A stretch of DNA of 64,000 nt from Kappaphycus alvarezii (Eukaryota; Rhodophyta; Florideophyceae; Gigartinales; Solieriaceae). The notes below the pieces were generated by a model. That model was not told the origin of the DNA. It searched no databases and saw nothing but the letters and a program-made list of their open reading frames with translations. Positions 11,849 through 22,061 of this stretch are shown piece by piece. The number at the start of each line of letters is the position of its first letter. Position 1 is the first letter of the stretch. The stretch covers positions 186,001 through 250,000 of the forward strand of contig NADL03000100.1 of the NCBI GenBank assembly GCA_002205965.3, given 5' to 3'. Both the position numbers and the translations under genes were made by a program.

Positions 11849-12590
11849 GTGAGGGCACTGAAAGACACTGGCGCCATTGCTTGGGGCATCAAAGGTCTCG
11901 AGCCGGCTAGCATCCCTGTGGTGCACTCCTTTGAGTTGACAGGCAAAACTACGACTCAATCAAGGGCTCGCCGGATGATCCCAAAGCAAAATGAAGCCAT
12001 CAGAAAGGAGGTGAGAGAGCTTTTGGAAGCAGGGATAATCACACCTGCGAGTTCAGCCTGATCGTTCCTAGTCGTTACAGCGATGAAGAAAGATGGAGTT
12101 CCCCATTTTTGTGTAGAATACCGCCAGTTCAGCACATTGTGAAGCTTGGCCCTACGCAGTTGCTGAATATACTGTAACTATTGGATGAACTCGCCGGCGC
12201 CAGGGTCTTCAAGAACTTTCATATCGATATGGGCTATTGGAAGGTGTGGATGTCGGAGGAATGTAAGGAGATGAAGACATTAGTATTTCGCAATGGAACG
12301 TACAAGTTGGACGTTTTGCATTTCTGGCTAGTGAATGCAACTGTGAAGTTCCTGAATATGATGGATGATTTTTTAGGGCTTGATTTTCACAATGGTTTAT
12401 ATTGATGACGTGGTCATACTCTCCACAAAAATAACCGCACGCATCTGCCATTGGAAGGAAGTCTTCGAAATGATTAAGAAGGCAAAACTGAAGATCAAGG
12501 TGACCTAGTGCAGGGTCGCTCACTCGGAGGTGAAGTGGTTGGGCTACGTTCGTCAACAACACTGGGGTGGAAGTTGGCGCAGATAAGATC
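11849..12590 (+). pseudogene. Reverse transcriptase remnant (Ty3 copy 3)
   Basis: From 11849: SIPVVHSFELTGKTTTQSRA, then KEVRELLEAGIITPASSA and a stop, then MKKDGVPHFCVEYRQF (fingers). 12181-12405 gives ELAGARVFKNFHIDMGYWKV, where FTSIDLYTGYWQ would be expected, and a divergent palm. Near 12391-12414 VYIDDVVIL preserves the catalytic YIDD box. KLKIKVT, a stop, then a WLGYV follow. Motif order is fully Ty3. At least four stops or frame changes interrupt it. Confidence 0.8.
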
Positions 12591-12799
12591 AGGTAAATTT
12601 TGGAGGCTCCTGCTCCGAAGAACGTAACCAAACCCAGACCTTTTCGCTGTCTTGACGGATAATATAGCCTGTTCATAAGGAATTTACTACAACTTTCGGC
12701 ATGGGTTCATGCTTCCATGTCCTAAGAGGAGTCCTTTAAATGGATAGAAGAGGTGCAAGAGGGTTTTTATTATCTCAAAGAGAAGCTTAAAACGCCGCC

Positions 12800-13200
12800 C
12801 TTTATGGCCTTTACTGTCCCTGACCCCCTTTCTTTGTGGAAACAGACGTGTATTCGGTGTAGTTGGAATTCGTGCTGGCCAAGAAGAAGGAGGATGGAAA
12901 TTTGCAACTAACTCAGTTCGCGTCTCTTACAATTAATGGGCAGGAGCGCCGGTGCTGCACCAGCGAAACAGAAGCGCTCGGTGCTTGATTCGCGTTGAAG
13001 AAGATTTTGGTCTACCTAATCTCCAAGAAATTCCTTTTTGTTTATAGCGATCACTATTCTTTGCAACCCGTTTTTTAGAAGAAGTATTTTCATGGAAATT
13101 TGGCACAATGGTTGGATCTGATGGCCGGGTACAAATTCGAAATTAAGTACCGCCACTGGTCTTTGAATACTTACGGGATAAGTTACGCATTAGGTCCGCG
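12800..13200 (+). pseudogene. RNase H remnant (Ty3 copy 3)
   Basis: The plus-strand translation gives LFVETDVYSV and a stop, then LAKKKEDGNLQLTQFASLTI, ETEALGA, and YSDHYSLQPVF, followed by LAQWLDLMAGYKFEIKYRHW. These are the three acidic blocks (ETD, SETEAL, YSDH) and the C-terminal box of Ty3 RNase H. Stops after the first and second blocks inactivate it. Confidence 0.75.
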
Positions 13201-13249
13201 AATGAGGCGGCTTGTTACACATCTCGTCGGCTCATAGTTGAAGGAAGTA

Positions 13250-13640
13250 GGAACGGAGATGTAAATTTGACGGAGAAGTTCGTTGTCATCGTTCAATGGG
13301 TAGACCCTAAGCTATCCGACTTGGAGCAAAATTTCTTGATGTATCAAGGGACTTTGCAGGCAGGTTCAAAAGACAGATTAGAAGAGAAGAGCTGCTATAA
13401 GACAAAGCTCAAATCAGTTCATGCTTTGAAATAGCATCTTGTTCCGAAGGGAGAACGATGGCCTCTGAGCCATTTCTTGGCCAGCGTGAGAAAATTCTGG
13501 CTACACTACATGATCTCATAGGATATTAGGACGTGGATTTGACAAAAAGGTCTTAATAGATAGCTTCTGATGGCCTACGGTCTATCGAGACGTGGAGTAA
13601 ATCCATTGTCGAAGATTTGCTCGTTATCGGAAGCGTCCTA
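13250..13640 (+). pseudogene. Integrase N-terminal remnant (Ty3 copy 3)
   Basis: After the RNase H remnant the frames read ILATLHDLIGY, DVDLTKKVL and SFWWPTVYRDVE. They align with the HDELGHWDLETTKKF ... RFWWPGIHKDVY zinc-binding region of the 25-kb element. The second histidine is lost (GY for GH) and the CX2C pair is not visible. The catalytic core is not seen, so the copy seems to end or decay here. Confidence 0.6.
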
Positions 13641-13649
13641 CTCAATTCC

Positions 13650-14590
13650 TCCAACTTTAGTGCGCCCGGTTAAGAAATGAAAAAGGGCGGATAGGAAGTA
13701 AAATTCAATCCCTATTAGGATCCTGAGATTTTCGAATGCCGATAAGGAGGAGTAAATTTGGAAGAAGAAGGAAAACGCCGTGGAGGCGACCGTGCTCTGT
13801 GCAAATGCCTCGCAACCCACAAAGCAATCCAAACGAACAAAAAATCACACAAACTACTTCAAAATCACTCACACTGCTATGCTTCCTGATGAAACCTGCC
13901 TATGCCGGTAGTTGGGGACATAAATTATGTCTTTCGCTTATGTCGAAGGCAGGAGGCTGCAGTGCGCAAGGAGCAGGCACAGGAGGCTTTTAGGGTGATT
14001 TAAGGAGAAGAGCGTAGAAAAGAACCCAGACGGAAGCTCTACGGAGTGACGCCGGTATTCAGTGCGTCAGGACCAAGGCCGGAGCATTGAGAATTTAGGC
14101 AGGTGGTCGTTGCTTCGGGACTGTTGATTTAGGCCAGGTTGGTGCCGGGAGTTGTGTATTGACGGCGTTGCGGTGCTCAAAGAAAAAAATCTGTGCAGGT
14201 GTACGCTTCAGAGTTGCTTACAGTTATGTGATGGGCAAGTCTTCAGGACAGGTTTCCGAACGTGTGACTCAGGCCGTTTCATTACTGTATGTACTAGGTA
14301 TATTGGGTGGAACGATGTAGTGACGCCCAATACAAAGCTTCTGGTATAGCACTGTACTGAATTTCCCTTTATTCAGTTCACGAATCGAAGGTCTATCAGC
14401 TCGGATTAGAATTTCCTGGTATAAATTCCCCCATTAACAGCTGGATACTACATTTTCTGGATTCCTCCCTCTTCTTTTCAATAAAACCAAGTTTTCTATT
14501 CTGGAGATAATACGTTGGATCCCTAATGTTGTATCATACGCTCAACGCTGTAGAACATCAATTGGAGCCATAATAACACTCTGGACTCAG
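13650..14590. other. no gene seen
   Basis: An 85-codon frame at 13736-13993 has no recognised motif and is basic at its start. The rest is stop-rich. This may be the 3' end of Ty3 copy 3 or plain intergenic DNA. No LTR was identified. Confidence 0.25.
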
Positions 14591-14596
14591 TGATGA

Positions 14597-16330
14597 TTAA
14601 AGCAAGGCATCACTGCCGTCACCATTCTCCTGATTAGCGGTATCTACACTCTCTCGAAAATCCTCCAAAACAAGCATGTCTCCAACCGGTGCCCTTGTGA
14701 CTACATTAGTATCTTCAATCCTAAAGCAATTTCTTACATGTTTTTTAGTAACAGGCTCCACGACTTGTTCGTACAACGGGTCAGCGCAATTTAAAAACAA
14801 GTCTACTCCTTTATCATCATTAGACCCTCTTCTATTTCTGCCTTGTCATGCTGTACACTTATTTTCTCCTAATGTAAGGCTAGCTGGGCATCATAATGCG
14901 CTGGTACACATGTAGAACTTACCCAACATCGAGTAATTACGCGCTTTGTCACTTCATTCCAAGATGCAACCACCACGTGAAGCGCATCTAACATATGAGG
15001 TTCAAACATTTCCTTTAAACCTTTCTTACCTGCACGAAGACTGTCATTGTTCTTCCTTCTCTGATTTCTTGTTTATATAATGTACATGATGCTTTCAGAA
15101 GAAGAAAGCGATAGAGAGTTTCGAAAGATGCAATTATTCCAGGTCCATTGGCCGATGAAGTGCAGTGCAGTTCAGCGGCAATTTAATCACTATTACGTGT
15201 TCTCCAATTTCTTTCAATTCCGTACAATGAGGGCCACAGTTGTCCATAATTAAAGCAACATGGCACGATGTTGTTCTTCTTATGAACGGTAGGGACATAT
15301 CAAAAAATAACCAGCGAAATGTAACAGAGTTACACCACGTATTCTTCTTACTAAAGTAGGGAACCGGGGGACATACAAGTCGGGAACATCGAGGGTTCTT
15401 AGATTTTTCAATGACTACCATGGGTAATTTCTTGGTGCCATTTTTATTGGTTCATACGTAAACAGTGATGATGCATTCGCTCTTCATTACTTTTGTGCCT
15501 ATTAATATCTTACAGTCTCTTCTTTAACTACGTAGGTTTTGCGGGGAATCAGTTTGTAGAAAATGCTGCTTTAATCAACGTTGTAGATACAATCTACGTC
15601 ATACGCCGACAAACTCTCTCGCAATTCCGCCATTTACTTTGCAACAAGCGTCATTGATGCACTGCCAGCCTCTCCATGTAAAGCAATAGATCTTAAGCTA
15701 ATTCGTTTATTAAAATTTTGCACCCATCCAATAGAAGCTCCAAAGCGTTGCAGTCTATAGTGTATTCATTGTTCACCTTGTTCTCTTTTGAACTAAATGC
15801 GAGGTTGCATGACATTAGTGTTTTGTGCTGTAGAACTAACTGCGTTACTGGCATCTTTAATGATCGTAGGCAAAATGAACGAACTTTAGGAAGTGGCCTT
15901 CAATAGTCGGGTATGCAGGCGGCTGCAAATATTTTGGATGCAACGACAGTCTCTTGGATTATACTTGCTTGGGAAGACTTGTTGATCTCTTCTTGAGAGC
16001 GGAGACAGTTCTTTGAGAGACGGAAAACTTTTTCATAATCACACATATCGTTTGTCCCGTAGTGAGCGGTCGCGATGCTTTAATTTGTTCAGCAACATTG
16101 GGCATGGTTCTTTTGGCCTCGGCTTTGGTTTGAGATGTCGCGAAGGGAGCCATTGCAATGGTTTGAGGCTTCGAAGCGCGAGATACTGCCGTGGTTATTG
16201 CGGAAATGTGGAGGAACTGAGCAGTAAGGACTTTGTCAGAGACACAGAGCAAATTCTGGCGGATTGTTTCAGCGTCAAATGCTATTCGTTTTGGTGCTTC
16301 CGAAATCACGCAAACCACAGGCCAGCGGTT
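14597..16330 (-). pseudogene. pogo/Tigger-like DDE transposase pseudogene
   Basis: Minus-strand frames, in order, give an N-terminal helix-turn-helix of CENP-B/pogo type (LTTGQTICVIMKKFSVSQRT, about 16040), then DVDCIYNVD before a stop where DES/DET is expected (first catalytic Asp, about 15600). Then come KVMKSECIITVYV, KNPRCSRLV, PVPYFSKKNTWCNS, and VALIMDNCGPHCTEL (second Asp) with IKLPLNCTALHRPMDLE, the DDE_1 signature ending in the third acidic region (15134-15421). 14597-14800 is an acidic C-terminal segment. The order fits a jerky/Tigger/pogo transposase of about 500 residues. Several stops and frame changes make it non-functional. No terminal inverted repeats were found. Confidence 0.85.
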
Positions 16331-16364
16331 CTGGGGTAGCTATATATGGAGATTGGCACTATTC

Positions 16365-16490
16365 ATACGACCCCTGTACCGTGACCTCCCTGTACCTTGG
16401 CGGTACACGAAAGAGGGGGGAAATACATAGCATAGAGAGAGGTCACGCTTGGACTAGGAAGGAAAGTAAACGTACAAGCACTTTTACAAG
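16365..16490 (+). repeat. repeat of the 9.7-kb retroelement leader
   Basis: GTACCTTGGCGGTACACGAA here matches GTACCTTGGTGGCATACAAA at 9748. Both are followed by a purine-rich run and then a CTTGG ... AAGGAAA-TAAAC-T-CAAGCA block. It is probably a fragment of the same element family's leader or gag start. The similarity was judged by eye over about 120 bases. Confidence 0.45.
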
Positions 16491-17175
16491 CAGAGCCGTT
16501 TCTGTTTTCTCCTTTCCTTTGTAGAGACTACGCTTACATTAAAAAATAGATTGGACAAAACTACCTAGTTATGGCGTGCCTCGGATGAGGACGTCATAAA
16601 AAAGGGAGTGAGACCAAAGGACGTTTGGTCGATCCATCAGCTATGATCGATACCTTTTGTTTATTGGGATGAGAGACCCTGGGGGCTATTTATACTATTC
16701 TGGGAGGCATGCTGCCGCCGATGCTGTGCTGGCCAGGTGAACGTGGAAGCTGGAAGGTGGCTTACGCAGTAAGCAAAGCCCTAGGTGATATACTGTAAAC
16801 CTGACTCCGTGGGCATACTGTTGTCAGTCCACATGTGGCCATAGCACATACTGTACTGAAACACAGTTACCTATGGGCATCCTGTATAGCACCCTGTACG
16901 GCGTGAAGAATACCACTGTGCGCTACACTAGTGTGCGAGCAAGCACACAGCGCATTTTGTCCTTCGGTTCCAACATCCTTCTCTCCAAACTCGGCTTAGA
17001 TTCCCCACGCTAGAAGTCTCAGACTACAAAGTAAACCGCCCATCATTCCTCCCCCTTTCAATAACCCAAACAATTTCTGACCAAGAATTCCTCAGTGTGA
17101 ACTGAGGTTCCTGGGCGTATATTTGGTCACAGATTCTGGATTTTGTAGCCCCTTGAGAAACTTCCGGTGAGCAGC
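16491..17175. other. no gene seen
   Basis: No coding frame or clear repeat. The motif GCACATACTGTACTGAA (about 16845) resembles GCACTGTACTGAA at 14348, one of many TACAGTA/TACTGTA-type words in the repeat-rich left part of the window. Confidence 0.25.
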
Positions 17176-17383
17176 AGCCTTTCTTCCTTCGCTGCTTCCC
17201 GTCGCGCTTCCTCCCCTCAACAAGAGCTCCGCGACTTCGTTACCCGTTTTGCGTTTAGTCTCCAAGTAATGATCGCGCGACAGGTTTCCATCCGTCGCCC
17301 CCATTCGTAGTTAATTTCTGAATACCCCCGCACGCTTCTCTGCAACATTGTACAACTCATAAATATTTACCACCACTAAGTTT
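17176..17383 (+). mobile_element. 5'-truncated LINE tail (copy 1)
   Basis: From GCCTTTCTTCCTTCGCTGCT onward this matches the 3' end of the LINE family seen at 63.08-63.37 kb. It has the CTTCGTTACCCGTTTTGC block, the 3' untranslated region with AATACCCCCGCACGC, and the terminus TTTACCACC. It is more diverged than the 24.4- and 63.1-kb copies. A target duplication was not identified. Confidence 0.7.
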
Positions 17384-17561
17384 CTGCCATATCATGTCTA
17401 TTTGGTTCTTTGAAACCGAAACAGACACGAAACAATCTACTTGTATTATAATCTTTAAATTTGTACCTGCTATCAGGGGAATTTTTGGGTTATTTTAATG
17501 CATGGAAGATGCGGTCGGTTATATCCACGAGGCTAATACGTTACGCGGGATAAGTCTTCGC

Positions 17562-17700
17562 TGATGGGAGCGTAGTTAATTCCCCATTACTGCGTCGGTA
17601 TGCCCTTTTTGAGTCGATTGAGGTTGTCTGGAAAACAATGGGATAGATCAGGTGTATCTTCCAAGAGTAAGACACCCAAACCTTTTCCCCGTGTCACAAA
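17562..17700 (-). repeat. dispersed repeat shared with 62.6 kb and 23.5 kb
   Basis: On the minus strand this reads AAACCTTTTCC-complement material (GGAAAAGGTTTGGGTGTCTT), then further on CAATCGACTCAAAAAGGG and ACGCAGTAATGGGG. The second part matches 62.65-62.70 kb (plus) almost base for base. The first part matches 23.52-23.56 kb (plus), GAGAAAGGTTTGGGTGTTTT. The three places are therefore pieces of one repeat family of unknown type. Confidence 0.6.
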
Positions 17701-17943
17701 CGTGCATGACGTCCGATATGTGGGTGGTAAATCTTTATGGGTTGTACAATGTTGTACAGAAGCGTGCGGAGGGTATTCATAAATTAACTACGGATACGGG
17801 CGGCGGCTAGAAACCTGTCGCGGCTGCATTATTTGGAGACTGAAAGCAATACGGGTAACAAAGTTGCGGAGCTCCTGTTGAGGGGAGGAACCGCGACAGG
17901 AAGCAGAGATTGAAGATAGGCGGCGGAAAAAACCTTTGCCGTC

Positions 17944-18545
17944 TGATAGGGGTAAATCGGCGGGGGAAGAGATCTTCAGAACCAATTACCCTGAGAAGGA
18001 GGTGTTGCGAGCGACAAAAGTGCTACCGTGGTATTGTTGAACGAACAAAAGGGAGTGTATATAGAAGAGAGTTGAGAAAGCTAAAAGCAAGTATAAAAGG
18101 GGCAGGGTCTACCACAGACGCTCTGCGACCAGCGTAAGAAAAAGTTTTCTTGGGTCTGAAGTTGACTCTCAACTTCCTACTACTCGGACTTGGCTTGAAG
18201 TTGTCTGCCAACTTGCTTTATGCTTTGTGTTTGACCTAACTTGTTGAGCGCCCGGCTCGGGTATGCTGGCTCCCAAGTAGTCCGACCATTTCATGCAAAC
18301 AGCCCCTTATATAGAGTTTTCAACCCTCACATTCTGTAGCACCTATACAGTACCTATGTGCCAAATCTGCACCGCCACAGTACAGTGCAAAGCATCCCTC
18401 TAAAAGTAATTAAAAATATAATTGTAAGTACAGTGACAGCTCAGTTAGCGCAGCATGCCAGCGCAGCCAGCGCAGCATGCAAGCTCAGCATGCAAGCTCA
18501 TCCAGCACAGCATGGCAGATAATATCTAGAATTTTCATTATATCA
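17944..18545 (-). mobile_element. solo LTR (U3 type C) inserted in a LINE, TSD CCGTC
   Basis: The inserted block begins TGATAGGGG and ends TATATCA. It is flanked by CCGTC at 17939-17943 and 18546-18550; the LINE reading is continuous when the block and one CCGTC are removed. On the minus strand the R/U5 half (to about 18215) matches the LTRs of the 25-kb Ty3 element, including the two hairpin palindromes. The U3 half is unrelated to that of the other copies and has its own TATA box (CTATATAAGGGGCTG, about 18316-18302). No internal element sequence remains, so it is a solo LTR. Confidence 0.9.
18446..18515. repeat. short CAGCATGC-type repeat cluster in U3
   Basis: Within the U3 of the solo LTR, GCGCAGCATGCCAGCGCAG is followed by further CAGCATGC(A)AGCTCA and CAGCGCAG variants: four CAGCATG words in about 70 bases. 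It looks like slippage-made repetition or a small enhancer-like array. Its function is unknown. Confidence 0.6.
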
Positions 18546-19732
18546 CCGTCGTCGCCCAAGGCGCCATAGATATCAATCCTGACGGGGGAGAAGAGGATAT
18601 CGTTTTGGTTACAGTAAGTGCCGTAATGAAGATGTTTCTCGCGCTCTGCGAGTGTTGTGGCAGCGCCTGCTGTAACCGTACTTGGCGAAATGTGGCGGCG
18701 TGCGGAGGGTTGGGCAACAGTAACGTCGACGGCGATATCGTACTGTGAAGCCCGTATGCAGCAGGTATGTAATGTTCATTCGTAGCGCGGGGGACTCTAA
18801 ATGCCCAGATGAGTTGGGAACCTGGTAGAGGAGCGGATGCTCGACGAGGGCGACGATCCCAACTTCCTTGCAGTAGCGGTCAAGAACGTTGCGGAGGATG
18901 TGATGACGACGAGTCATTCCGTCTTCGTATTTGCCGGTCAACGCGTGTTGACCACTTGGATCTAAGACAGGTGCGATTTCGTCCGAGCGGCGGGAGCAGA
19001 CCGGACAGCGAGCAGGTCCCGGGAAAAGCGCGATGGCAAGACGTAGAGCCAGAGCGACTTTCCACGCAGAAGAGGACATGTACGTAATACGGTGGGGGTG
19101 GGAAGCGAAGAGAAAACAGACGATGCGGATGATGTTCGCACGGGAGGAGCCGTGCACGGTCGTGGGCTGCCGCAGACGAGAACAACCTATCGGACTTCGA
19201 TAGCATGAGTTCAGTTTTGATCGCAGACTGGAGCCTTTCGCCGGGGATCGGCGATGAACAACGCTCAAAAAGAGCCGTAGTGGTAAGCTACGAAGACAGC
19301 TGCGGGTGGCGGAGAGATAAGAGCGAGATTGTAGACTGAGGGATCTCTTCCAAGTGGCGGTCCAGGGAGAGAGTAAGCAGGTCGGAGATAAGTCCAAAAG
19401 AATAAACTACAGATGCTGCGTATGCAGCCTCGGTAATATCTGAAGTTTTCAGGAGACCTAGACCGCCAATGGAGAAGGGGAGAGAAGCTTAGAGCCAGGC
19501 TTGCTCTGGACAGGGCAGCTGCAATTGGTGGAACGCTTCCCTCTGCTTCTGATCGAGGCTAGCGGCGAGAACCGCAGATTGAGAATAGCGTTGATTATAC
19601 TGTACTGTAGTTAATAGCATTGATTATGCAGTAGCGGCAGCAGAAGTGATTTCCAATGCACCATGCCTGCTGACAGGCTTCGAGCCAGCCATTTAGGCAC
19701 ATGACTCACATTACCCATTATCCTGAGCATGT

Positions 19733-21061
19733 TGATAGGGGTAAATCGTTGGAGAAGAGATAATCAGAACCAACTACCCCAAGAAGGAGGTGTTGCGAGC
19801 GAAAAAAGTGCTACTGTGGTATAGTTGAGCGAACAAAAAGGAATGTTTATGGAAGAGAGTTGAGACGGCTACAAGCAAGTAGGGAAGGGGCAGGGTCTAC
19901 CACGGATGCTCTGGGACCAGCTTAGGAATTTTTTTTGGGTCTGAAGTTGACTCTCAACTCCCTACTACTCGGAGCTTGACTTGAAGTTGTCTGCCAACTT
20001 GCTTGACCTCCACAAGAGGAAGCATTTACTCAGCTTTATAGACTTTTTGGCTAACCCTAAAGTCTCACAAAACATACTAAGAACCATAAAATGCACCAAA
20101 TGGAATCGTGTGAACGAGAAAGACTAACAGCAGATACTATCAGGATAAATATCTAGATTCTTTCTTAATATCTTACTCCTCTATATCAGAGCCAAACAGT
20201 TCCCCCAAAATATCCATTACCCAGGCAGTCCACACAAATATCCGCGAACGGCCTAGAATTCTCCATTGCCTCCTGCAAAATATCTAGATCACTGAGGACG
20301 CCCCATCCGGTTCCAGAGTCGGGACCACCTCCATATTTTCTGGCTCCTTCCCCACTAATCCAAGTTTCCATGTTTCCCCCCCTATCCTCCTCATCCTCCT
20401 CATCCTCTCTTCACTCCTCTCTTCATCTTCGTCAGAAGAGTCAGAGATCACAATTACTCCCTCAGTTCCCCTTCATTCTCCATGGGAGCCCCCCCACCGT
20501 TACACACTAGTGGCTCCCACGGATCCACGCAGTACGCCTCTTCTTCCTCCTCTTCCTCCTCTTCCTTTTCTGCATCTTCTGCCTGCTCGAAGCAGTTACG
20601 GCGGACCCACTCCCGAACGCGTTCCCGGTCCAACCTTCTACAGTAATCATCGTAGTCAGTTGGACCATTTTCCATCAGGGAAAAGCGTTGAGTGGACGAC
20701 GGCCTCGGGATGACTTGGTGATGGTGAGGGAAGGGCGGAGGTTGGCCATGTTAAGGGCCAAAAGAAGGGGTGATCTGATGGGGTAGTTGATGGCGGGGGT
20801 TGCCTCAACGACGTCGATTTCGAACTTTAAATACTGCGACGTATTCGAAAAGTAAGACGGCCTTGGACATGTACAGTAACGGCACCTATTAATGACGCAG
20901 GGTCTTAAAATAAAAAATCAACCCATGATTTTTGCGACACTGATCCAAATTAAAAATATCTTGCAAATTCAGAAACTGTAAAAATATCTTGCAAATTCCG
21001 ATGCTGTATACAATTTGGGTGCTCTTCTATATTTTGTTCGTGCGCGAATTTGCGCACATCA
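19733..21061 (-). mobile_element. long solo LTR (U3 type B) carrying an ORF
   Basis: The left end TGATAGGGGTAAATC and right end GCGCACATCA match the two ends of the 25-kb element's LTR in reverse orientation. Flanks are CATGT (19728-19732) and CATGC (21062-21066), a 5-bp duplication with one change. Length is 1329 bp against 714 bp for the 25-kb LTRs. The outer U3 (20870-21061) and the R/U5 (19733-20060, both hairpins, TATA at about 20040) are conserved; the extra length lies between them and holds the ORF at 20186-20740. Confidence 0.85.
20186..20740 (-). pseudogene. acidic ORF in the LTR U3, function unknown
   Basis: It is in sense orientation with the LTR, upstream of the TATA box. The first part reads MANLRPSLTITKSS from about 20750 and shifts frame into ENGPTDYDDYCRR (20675 onward), RERVREWVRRNCFEQAEDAE and an 11-residue run of Glu. 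It stops at 20454. A second frame, 20186-20371, follows. Both parts have counterparts in the LTR at 52.7-53.8 kb: PTDVEDYIRR with VARHLVAIEAHE, and GPxxGxGW in the second part. Conservation at protein level in two copies suggests a once-functional protein of about 200 residues. I recognise no family. Confidence 0.55.
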
Positions 21062-21410
21062 CATGCCTAGCATACACCGGGGATAGCCGAACCGCACTTT
21101 TCAGAATTTATAGAACCAAATCATTCCCCCATTATGTAGTACATCCTTGTCACATCCTGAATAGCAGTCACTGTGCCTTTAGTGTGTACATTGTCTGAAA
21201 TGGCAGCAGTCTGGCAGATTCTTGCTGTACGCGCAAAAAGGAATTTGCGCATGATCCAATTCTTGTTGTTAGTCTATCTTAGTTTTTGATAGATTCTGTG
21301 CCAGACTATCATGCTAATCGATATCTATAGGCAGAAGGTTTAGTTTTAGTACCCCAATGCCAGTGGGTGAATACTTTAGCGTTCAGTATAAAACGTAAAC
21401 CTGTTGCAGA

Positions 21411-21890
21411 TTGATGGATATCTCTGCAATGAGCTTGTCTTCACCAGTCTTAAAGCGTGTATATTCGAACTGGGATGACTTTGTCGAAGAAATCGTACTG
21501 GAGTCGGAGATTTGGTGGGCAACAAATCGTCCGGAAGATACCTTTCCGCAGCCCGAAAGGCGCAGGAAACCACACTTCCTGCTAATTTTTGGTTTCCTAA
21601 ACTAAATAGTACACGTGGAAATTTACTGTAATTTTCTGTATGTCATTCAGAGCCTCGGAACGTTAGGAAAGGCGTCAGTGACATTGATTCAGAGGGATGC
21701 TGCGGCTACTGCCGTTTCTAACGCGCTTGCTTCCTGGGTGGACTCGAGCCAGCCCGGTAAGGAATATGGTGTGTTGTGTTCCGTACAGTACTACAAAAAC
21801 ATACTTTCCCGTCGACCAATCCGCGACTGCTTCATGGAGCACTGGCAAAAATTGATTCATTTACAAAAGGTGCCACCACGTACGGTATGA
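21411..21890 (+). CDS. unrecognised ORF pair, possibly two exons
   Basis: Two open frames lie 10 bases apart: 21411-21605 (64 codons, with YSNWDDFVEEIVLESEIWW) and 21615-21890 (91 codons, SLGTLGKASVTLIQRDAAAT, ending KVPPRTV). The first is acidic with a leucine/tryptophan-rich centre and the second looks like a folded-domain fragment. A possible acceptor (CATTCAG) precedes the SLGTLGK segment at about 21650, so they could be exons of one small gene. No known motif is visible, and it may be a repeat remnant. Confidence 0.3.
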
Positions 21891-22061
21891 ATGTATTGTG
21901 AATACAGAATAGATGTTCCCCCTTTGCACAAAAAACAGCCTTCTCGACAATACTACCTCATCCACGCAGAAAATGGCAGCCAGAACGTCAACGAAGGTAC
22001 TCGATACCCTCTTCGCGCTCTTCAAATTTCGACCACTGCACTCCACTGCTCACACACAAAG

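Larger units (their letters stand above)
17724..19600 (-). mobile_element. LINE copy A (3' part), split by a solo LTR
   Basis: Minus-strand LINE running from coding sequence near 19.6 kb to its 3' terminus (GGTGGTAAATC on the plus strand at 17724). The coding part resembles the copy at 61.4-62.5 kb. It has a zinc knuckle (RCPVC ... GQHALTG, where the intact copy has C), EDGMTRRHHILRN, and a frameshift near 18.75 kb that ruins the RLE-type block. Upstream, 19.41-19.5 kb encodes an LGLLKTSDITEAAYAASVV-like stretch typical of the region between RT and zinc knuckle. An LTR of 602 bp is inserted at 17944-18545. Confidence 0.85.

Noticed and set aside
18809-19206. Arg-rich ORFs on both strands at 18.8-19.2 kb and 61.8-62.6 kb
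   Set aside because: Alternate-frame readings of the LINE ORF2 C-terminus; the zinc-knuckle frame explains the sequence.
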